64,000 nt of DNA. It comes from Nitrosospira sp. 56-18 (GTDB taxonomy: Bacteria > Pseudomonadota > Gammaproteobacteria > Burkholderiales > Nitrosomonadaceae). This document shows positions 58,333 to 64,000 of this stretch, in pieces. The stretch spans positions 198,059 through 262,058 of the forward strand of contig MKVR01000014.1 in the NCBI GenBank assembly GCA_001899235.1, given 5' to 3'. The position numbers were made by a program, and so were the translations under genes. The notes under the pieces were generated by a model. The model did not search any database. It was not told the DNA's origin and worked only from the letters and a program-made list of their open reading frames with translations. Positions within the stretch are counted from its first letter, which is position 1. Each line of letters begins with the position of its first letter.

Positions 58333-58950
58333 ATGAGAACAGTATTCTTTCTGTTGTTGTTCATCAATATTGCTTTCGCAGTTTATATTCAGTCGGAGCC
58401 GGCCTCAGGCGATCATGCCCCGTCTCGTGGCCATGCCCAACCTTCAAGCGAGGAGGACCAAACGGAAAGGTCCAAGCCATCCAGGGAACCGGTCGCCTGT
58501 CTTGAATGGGGAATTTTTCTCGATGCCGACATGGAACCGGTTGAGGCGGAGATTGCCCAGGTACAACTCGATGCCAGGCTGGATCGCGAGCAACGGGGCA
58601 AGACCCCCGTCTTCTGGATACACATACCGCCGCTAAAAAATGCCTTTCTCGCGGAAAAGAAGATGGGCGAACTTGGAAGGCTCGGGATAGGCGGCTATTC
58701 GCGCGTCCAGAACGACGATAAATGGAATAACGCGATCTCGCTGGGATTTTTTCATAGGGTCGAGGATGCCCAAAGCGCATTGACGGCATTGAGAACAAAG
58801 GGAGTCAGATCAGCGGTTATCGGTGCGCGCAATCTTGACCAGGTAGCGTTTGTGCTGCGCAGCCCCTCGGGGGAAGATACCGCAAAGCTGAGAATCCTCG
58901 AAAAGAAATTTCCGGGCAGCGAGCTGAAAAGCAGCAAATGCGCACCGTGA
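58333..58950 (+). CDS. Membrane-anchored SPOR-like domain protein
   Basis: 205 residues: a hydrophobic N-terminal anchor (residues 3-19), a charged linker (about 25-52), then a domain with CLEWGIFLDADMEPVEAEIAQ and a C-terminal region that resembles SPOR repeats (GFFHRVEDAQSALTALRTKGV, AVIGARNLDQVAFVLRSP). SPOR domains bind denuded peptidoglycan, so an envelope role is inferred. Stand-alone gene, divergent from cytochrome c4. Confidence 0.75.
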   Translation: MRTVFFLLLFINIAFAVYIQSEPASGDHAPSRGHAQPSSEEDQTERSKPSREPVACLEWGIFLDADMEPVEAEIAQVQLDARLDREQRGKTPVFWIHIPPLKNAFLAEKKMGELGRLGIGGYSRVQNDDKWNNAISLGFFHRVEDAQSALTALRTKGVRSAVIGARNLDQVAFVLRSPSGEDTAKLRILEKKFPGSELKSSKCAP

Positions 58951-59172
58951 ATTCAATCAACGATGAATTTGCAGGATGAGTGGAACGGAGCGCAGCCCAT
59001 CGAAATTATGGAACCGATGGGATCAATGATGAGGCAGGATGGATATTCTCATGAAAGTTCTGATGTTGCTTGTGCCTCCATACGCTACAAAAGCCGAATT
59101 CCATTCCGCTGCGCGGATATTGAAACGGGCCCACACAGCCTCCATCTTACGTTTATCATGATCCGTGAATTG
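58951..59172. other. Non-coding stretch with a short palindromic-type motif
   Basis: No supported gene. The segment GGATGAGTGGAACGGAGCGCAGCCCATC (58974-59001, quoted here only as motif halves GGATGAGTGG and GCAGCCCATC around AACGGAGC) resembles a dispersed motif often seen between genes of Betaproteobacteria. The rest shows nothing. Confidence 0.35.
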
Positions 59173-59289
59173 AACCTGAATCCGGCGGATGACCGCCCAT
59201 TTCCAGTTTAGAGCCATGATCCACAAAGACTTTACACGATATCCGACGTTCACCCATATGGTGGATTGGCTGCAAGGCGGGTTCAGGTT
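59173..59289. repeat. Repeat B, copy B4 (117 bp)
   Basis: Ends AACCTGAATCCGGCGG (left) and GGCGGGTTCAGGTT (right) form an imperfect inverted repeat. The core GAGCCATGATCCACAAAGAC and CCGACGTTCACCC are shared with the other copies. It ends 9 bp before the map start codon. Confidence 0.78.
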
Positions 59290-59298
59290 GAATTGATT

Positions 59299-60099
59299 AT
59301 GCCGGTTAATCTCAAATCTCCTGAAGAAATAGAAAAAATGCGGGTAGCAGGCAAGCTCGCGTCGGAAGTGCTGGATTACATTGCGCCTTTCGTCAAACCG
59401 GGCGTGCGCACCGGTGAGCTTGACGCGCTATGCCACGACTACATGATCAATGTCCAGGACACGATTCCCGCCCCGCTCAACTATGCGCCGCCGGGATATT
59501 CGCCCTACCCCAAATCCATTTGCACCTCGGTCAACCATCAGGTATGCCATGGGGTTCCCGGCGAAAAAGTCCTGAAAAATGGCGATATCGTCAATATTGA
59601 TGTGACTGTGATCAAGAATGGGTATCACGGCGACACCAGCCGAATGTACTACATAGGCGAACCGGGAGTCCAGGCGCGGCGCCTGTGCGAAATTACCTAT
59701 GAGGCAATGTGGCGCGGAATCGAGGAAGTGAAGCCAGGCAGACAGCTAGGCGATATCGGCCATGCCATCCAGCGTTTTGCGGAAGACCATGGGTGCAGCG
59801 TGGTAAGGGAATTTTGCGGGCACGGGATAGGCAAAAAATTCCATGAGGACCCGCAGGTGCTTCACTATGGGCGGGCCGGCACCGGCCTGGAATTGAAAGC
59901 CGGGATGATCTTTACGATAGAACCGATGATCAATGCCGGCAAGGCCCCGATACGCCAGATGGCGGACGGATGGACTATCGTGACCAAGGATCACAGCCTC
60001 TCGGCGCAATGGGAACATACTGTCCTGGTTACCGGGAGCGGATACGAGGTGTTGACCTTATCCGCCGGCTCGCCGCCAAAGCCTGCATTCAGGGCTTGA
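59299..60099 (+). CDS. map: Methionine aminopeptidase, type I
   Basis: Removes N-terminal methionine from new proteins. 266 residues; metal ligands are in NIDVTVIKNGYHGDTSRMY (two Asp), CGHGIGKKFHEDP (His), IFTIEPMI (Glu) and SAQWEHTVLV (Glu). ATG at 59299 (MPVNLKSPEEIEKMRVAGK) is the normal start; a frame beginning at 59266 would include part of repeat B4. It has no adjacent rpsB-tsf in the usual arrangement and is instead followed by glnD, an arrangement also seen in several beta- and gammaproteobacteria. Confidence 0.96.
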   Translation: MPVNLKSPEEIEKMRVAGKLASEVLDYIAPFVKPGVRTGELDALCHDYMINVQDTIPAPLNYAPPGYSPYPKSICTSVNHQVCHGVPGEKVLKNGDIVNIDVTVIKNGYHGDTSRMYYIGEPGVQARRLCEITYEAMWRGIEEVKPGRQLGDIGHAIQRFAEDHGCSVVREFCGHGIGKKFHEDPQVLHYGRAGTGLELKAGMIFTIEPMINAGKAPIRQMADGWTIVTKDHSLSAQWEHTVLVTGSGYEVLTLSAGSPPKPAFRA

Positions 60100-60186
60100 T
60101 ATTGAGAGGATTGCTGCGAGCTATGCTGCGCGAGTCCTGACGTTCATGATCATCTCCCTTCTTTCCGGCAACGCGCTTCGAGAGAC

Positions 60187-62796
60187 TTGTCCAGAACGGT
60201 CTTAAATATCGAAGCGATCAAAAACACGCTGCATGAAGCGCGCGAACTGCTGCGCCAGCGTTATCAGGAAACCGGGAATGGCGCTGCCCTGCTTCGAAGC
60301 CATTGCCGGCTGGTGGACAGCATCCTCCGCCAAGCCTGGCGCGAAATGGACATGCATCATTCCCTTGCCTTGCTGGCAGTTGGCGGTTATGGCCGGAAGC
60401 AGCTTTTTCCTTATTCGGATATCGATCTGCTCGTTCTGCTTCCCCCACCTGAACAGGGCAGGGGGAAACCCGACGATGGCATTGCCTGCGGGCTGGAACG
60501 GTGGGTGAGCTTGCTCTGGGACATCGGGCTGGAAGTCGGTCACAGCGCACGCAGCCTGAACCAATGCGCGGAAGAGGCAGCGAAGGATATCACGGTCCAG
60601 ACCAGTTTGCTGGAAGCCCGTCAACTGGCTGGAAATAAAATACTATTCCAGGAATTTTCCCATAATCTCACAGCCGGGCTAGACCTGAGCGCATTCTTTG
60701 ACGCCAAGCTGTTCGAGCAGGCGCAGCGCCACGAGCGGTACCACGATGCGACTTACAACCTGGAGCCCAATATAAAGGAAAGCCCCGGTGGTCTGCGCGA
60801 TCTGCAAAACGTGCTCTGGGTCAGCCGTGCGGCGGGCCTGGGAAAATCCTGGCTCGAATTGGGGCGCTACGGGCTCGTCACACCCTCGGAAGTCCGCCTG
60901 GCAATGCGCCACCACGCCCTTTTGCGGGATCTTCGGATCCGCCTGCATTATCTCGCCGGAAGGCGGGAAGATCGCTTGCTGTTCGACTATCAGACTCCCC
61001 TTGCCGGGGAATTGCATATAGCGGCCAGAAAGCCGCGCCGCTCAGGCGAAGTGCTGATGCAGCGCTACTATCGTGCCGCCAAGTCCGTATCGCAGCTTAA
61101 TGCCATCCTGATGCTCAGCTTGCGCGCCAGGATTTTTTCCGATACAGAAAACGCCCCCATCATCATCAATGAGCGGTACCAGAAACGGGACGAGTTGCTG
61201 GAGATTCGCGACGAGAAATTATTCGAGAAGGATACGAGCGCGATCCTGGAAAGCATCCTGTTGCTGCAACAGCACCCGGAGATAAAAGCGCATAGCGCAG
61301 AAACCTTGCGAGCACTGTGGCGAGCCGTGCCTCTCATCAACAAGGCATTCAGGCACAACCCTCGCAATCGGGAACTGTTCATGCAAATTCTGCGGCAGCC
61401 GCGCGGATTGACCCGGGCGCTGCGCCTGATGAATCGCTGTGGAATCCTGGGACGTTATATCCCCGCGTTTGGCCGCATAGTGGGGCAGATGCAACATGAC
61501 CTGTTTCATGTCTATACGGTGGATGAGCATACCCTGATGGTAGTGAGAAACCTGCGCCGCTTCATGTCTGCGGAATATTCCCACGAATATCCCCTGTGCA
61601 GCCGGCTCATAAGCAAATTCAGCAGGCCAGAGGTGCTTTATCTTGCTGCCTTGTTTCATGATATCGCCAAGGGCCGCAATGGCGACCATTCGATCCTGGG
61701 CAGGAAAGATGCACGGAGTTTTTGCGAAAGCCACGGTTTGCCACTCGAAGATACCGAACTTGTCGTCTGGCTCGTGGAAAATCACTTGTCGATGTCGCTG
61801 ACCGCGCAGAAAAAAGATTTATCCGACACCCGGGTTATCGCGGACTTTGCCAGCCGCATGGAAAATAAGCGGCGCCTGGTCGCGCTTTATCTCCTTACGG
61901 TGGCGGATATACGTGGCACCAGTCCCAAGGTCTGGAACGGATGGAAGGGCAAGCTGCTGGAAGATCTATTCCGCGCAACTCGCAGCTATCTGAGCGGCGA
62001 GTCGTTCCATTTCGACGAGGGCGCCGCGAGCCGCAGGGACAAAGCGCTCGAACTGCTAGGAATAGCGGGCGTCCCTTCCGAAGCATATGACCAATTCCTG
62101 TCAGCGCTCGATCCTGCCTATCTCTTCCTGCATGACCCGCAGGAAATTGCCTGGCATGCCGGCCATCTGTACCGGCGCATGAAGTCGCCCGTTCCAGTGG
62201 TGAAGGCACGACTTGCTCCAGCGGGTACCGGCATACAGGTATTAGTCTACACAGCGGACCAGAAGGATCTATTTGCCCGCATCTGCGGCTTTTTTGATCG
62301 AACCGGCTATAACATTGCGCAGGCTCAAATTCACACCAGCCGTCATGGCTATGCTCTCGACAGTTTCCTGATACTGGATCACGTCAATTCGGATGAAGCG
62401 CACCGCGAGGCGATCCGCCACATCGAGCATGACCTGGTACGGCAATTGATGCAGCAGGCTCCATTGCAGCCCCCTCTGCAAGGGCGTCTCAGCAGGCATC
62501 TCAAGCATTTCCCGATCAAGCCCGAAATCGATATCGAACGGGATGAAAGGGGCGCCTATCATATTCTCTCCGTCGTCGCCGGCGATCAACCGGGCCTGCT
62601 GTCGCGCATCGCGCAGGTGCTGGCGGAATTCGCCATAAGCGTGCACAGTGCCCGGATCAATACCCTGGGGGAGCGTGCCGAAGATACGTTTCTTATTGCG
62701 GGAAACGCACTGAATGACACGAGAAGCCTGGTTCACCTCGAAACAAGGCTTCTGAAAGCGTTGCAACTCAGTGAAAAGCTATCAGGAAACCTCTGA
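60187..62796 (+). CDS. glnD: Bifunctional [protein-PII] uridylyltransferase/uridylyl-removing enzyme
   Basis: Nitrogen sensor that uridylylates or deuridylylates PII in response to glutamine. 869 residues. The nucleotidyltransferase motif [17 protein letters not shown] is at about 66-82 with Asp78 and Asp80. The HD domain [15 protein letters not shown] lies near residue 490, followed by two ACT domains (about 690-760 and 798-869). All domains are intact. Start is TTG at 60187. It overlaps metE tail to tail by 15 bp. Confidence 0.97.
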   Translation: MSRTVLNIEAIKNTLHEARELLRQRYQETGNGAALLRSHCRLVDSILRQAWREMDMHHSLALLAVGGYGRKQLFPYSDIDLLVLLPPPEQGRGKPDDGIACGLERWVSLLWDIGLEVGHSARSLNQCAEEAAKDITVQTSLLEARQLAGNKILFQEFSHNLTAGLDLSAFFDAKLFEQAQRHERYHDATYNLEPNIKESPGGLRDLQNVLWVSRAAGLGKSWLELGRYGLVTPSEVRLAMRHHALLRDLRIRLHYLAGRREDRLLFDYQTPLAGELHIAARKPRRSGEVLMQRYYRAAKSVSQLNAILMLSLRARIFSDTENAPIIINERYQKRDELLEIRDEKLFEKDTSAILESILLLQQHPEIKAHSAETLRALWRAVPLINKAFRHNPRNRELFMQILRQPRGLTRALRLMNRCGILGRYIPAFGRIVGQMQHDLFHVYTVDEHTLMVVRNLRRFMSAEYSHEYPLCSRLISKFSRPEVLYLAALFHDIAKGRNGDHSILGRKDARSFCESHGLPLEDTELVVWLVENHLSMSLTAQKKDLSDTRVIADFASRMENKRRLVALYLLTVADIRGTSPKVWNGWKGKLLEDLFRATRSYLSGESFHFDEGAASRRDKALELLGIAGVPSEAYDQFLSALDPAYLFLHDPQEIAWHAGHLYRRMKSPVPVVKARLAPAGTGIQVLVYTADQKDLFARICGFFDRTGYNIAQAQIHTSRHGYALDSFLILDHVNSDEAHREAIRHIEHDLVRQLMQQAPLQPPLQGRLSRHLKHFPIKPEIDIERDERGAYHILSVVAGDQPGLLSRIAQVLAEFAISVHSARINTLGERAEDTFLIAGNALNDTRSLVHLETRLLKALQLSEKLSGNL

Positions 62797-64000
62797 ACGA
62801 GCCCTCGCAGGGTGTGTTGCCGGCCGAATCGGAACCGGATCCGTTGCCGGGATGTCAAAACGCGAGCGCAGCAGGCGTGCAGCATCGACCATTCGCTCCA
62901 GCGCAGTGACAACTTCCGGCCAGCGGCGTGTTTTCAAGCCGCAATCCGGATTGACCCAAAGTTGCTGCGGACTGATGACCTGGCAGGCTTTTTCCAGCAG
63001 TTCCACCATTTCTCCGGTTTGGGGAATTCGTGGCGAGTGGATATCGTATACGCCGGGGCCGATTTCATTGGGATACTTGAATTCACCGAATCCGTCGAGC
63101 AATTCCATCCTTGAACGCGATGTTTCGATGGTAATCACATCCGCGTCCATATTCGCGATAGCTGGAAGGATATCGTTGAATTCGGAATAGCACATGTGGG
63201 TATGTATTTGAGTGTCATCTTCCACGCCTGAACTGGATAGGCAAAACGCCTCTACTGCCCAACGCAGATATTCGGCCCAGTCACGTTTTTTCAACGGCAA
63301 TCCTTCCCGGAATGCAGGCTCGTCGATCTGTATGATTCCTATGCCGGCGGCTTCCAAGTCGGCCACTTCGTCGCGGATAGCCAATGCCAGCTGCAATGCC
63401 GTGACGGGGCGCGGTTGATCGTCACGCACGAATGACCACATCAGCATGGTTATCGGCCCTGTCAGCATGCCTTTGACCGGCTTTGCCGTCTGGCTTTGCG
63501 CATATCTGATCCAGTCTATCGTCATCGGCTCGGGCCGGTGGATATCCCCATAGAGTACTGGAGGCTTGACACAGCGGGAACCGTAGCTCTGGACCCATCC
63601 GTTTTCGGTAAAAGCATATCCGGACAGTTGCTCGCCGAAATACTCCACCATATCATTGCGTTCGGCTTCACCATGGACAAGCACATCCAGGCCGATCTCT
63701 TCCTGCTTTTTGATCACCGTCCCGATCTCATTTCGCATCGCTTCGAGATACTGCAAATTTCCCATTTCGCCTTTTTTGTATGCGGCACGCGCATGGCGTA
63801 TCTCCGGTGTCTGCGGAAATGATCCGATAGTAGTCGTAGGAAGCATGGGCAATAGAAAACGTTGTCGCTGCAGCGCTTGCCGGACGGAAAACGGGCTCTT
63901 TCGCGCTTTATCGCGCTGAGTCAGGCGTAGCAGGCGCTCCTGCACGATGGGATTATGTATGCGGCTCGATGCCAGGCGTTCCTGGCGCGCCTCGGAGGAA
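62782..64000 (-). CDS. metE: Cobalamin-independent methionine synthase (5' end outside window)
   Basis: Transfers methyl from 5-methyl-tetrahydropteroyl-triglutamate to homocysteine. The frame is open through 64000 (about 406 codons, the C-terminal catalytic half of a roughly 760-residue protein). Zn ligands: His and Cys in HTHMCYSEF, Glu and Cys in [29 protein letters not shown] marks the start of the C-terminal barrel. The upstream residues ([16 protein letters not shown]) also match MetE. An apparent GTG start at 63945 is internal, not the true start. Cobalamin independence fits with metF in the window, though a permease of BtuC type is also present. Confidence 0.96.
   Translation of the reverse strand, partial: SSEARQERLASSRIHNPIVQERLLRLTQRDKARKSPFSVRQALQRQRFLLPMLPTTTIGSFPQTPEIRHARAAYKKGEMGNLQYLEAMRNEIGTVIKKQEEIGLDVLVHGEAERNDMVEYFGEQLSGYAFTENGWVQSYGSRCVKPPVLYGDIHRPEPMTIDWIRYAQSQTAKPVKGMLTGPITMLMWSFVRDDQPRPVTALQLALAIRDEVADLEAAGIGIIQIDEPAFREGLPLKKRDWAEYLRWAVEAFCLSSSGVEDDTQIHTHMCYSEFNDILPAIANMDADVITIETSRSRMELLDGFGEFKYPNEIGPGVYDIHSPRIPQTGEMVELLEKACQVISPQQLWVNPDCGLKTRRWPEVVTALERMVDAARLLRSRFDIPATDPVPIRPATHPARARSEVS

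Overview
The window is a stretch of chromosome from a betaproteobacterial ammonia oxidiser, most likely Nitrosospira or a close member of the Nitrosomonadaceae. Three things point there: a mono-haem cytochrome that matches the Nitrosomonas c-552 pattern, a periplasmic histidine-rich protein of the SmbP type otherwise known from Nitrosomonas, and a beta-type housekeeping gene order (dapF-DUF484-xerC-hslV, purM-purN-DUF3108, mreBCD-mrdA-rodA-rlpA next to gatCAB). Species assignment is inference. I saw no rRNA, tRNA, CRISPR array, prophage or intact insertion sequence. Almost all of the window is core metabolism and cell maintenance. The accessory material is small, non-coding repeat elements.

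Layout. 1-4.1 kb (minus): an unknown membrane protein, folD and the 3'-truncated aceE. 4.4-6.6 kb: a flavoprotein reductase and pyrC. 6.6-10.8 kb (minus): a DCC-type thiol protein, a lipoprotein, YnfA, a START-like exported protein, a methyltransferase and lgt, interrupted by a nested pair of repeat elements at 7.08-7.47 kb. 11-16.6 kb: ilvD, a YyaL-type protein, cytochrome c-552 with its own terminator, a DUF218 protein and an OsmC-like protein. 16.6-22.6 kb: coq7, glcF, a GDT1-type cation transporter, a CBS protein, an exported/membrane protein pair and a MidA-like methyltransferase. 22.7-24.1 kb: pteridine reductase and a small lipoprotein. 24.2-27.6 kb: gatB-gatA-gatC, divergent from the rod-shape cluster mreB-mreC-mreD-mrdA-rodA-rlpA (27.7-34.3 kb). 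34.5-39.6 kb: a serine/alanine-glyoxylate aminotransferase, then metF, ahcY (with an SAH riboswitch) and metK. 39.9-46.2 kb: dapF, DUF484, xerC, hslV, a tandemly duplicated SmbP-like gene, 0.9 kb without a gene, hslU. 46.2-50 kb (minus): a YhiN-type flavoprotein, a lone FecCD/BtuC permease, a HAD phosphatase and hda. 50.1-64 kb: purM, purN, DUF3108, rsmB, rubredoxin-gloA, thiD-thiE-hemL, cytochrome c4, a SPOR-like protein, map, glnD and the 5'-truncated metE.

How the genes fit together. metF, ahcY, metK and metE form the methionine/SAM cycle, with an RNA sensor of S-adenosylhomocysteine on ahcY. glcF and the glyoxylate aminotransferase are parts of 2-phosphoglycolate salvage, expected in a Calvin-cycle autotroph. 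The mre/mrd genes build the elongasome.

The most noteworthy signals are: (1) a family of about 74-138 bp elements with 17-19 bp terminal inverted repeats (called repeat B here), present in at least five copies plus a lone end and repeatedly lying within a few bases of start or stop codons; (2) one copy of B apparently split by a second, 291 bp element (element A) flanked by TA; (3) an SmbP-like protein made of two 90-residue repeats, inserted between hslV and hslU.
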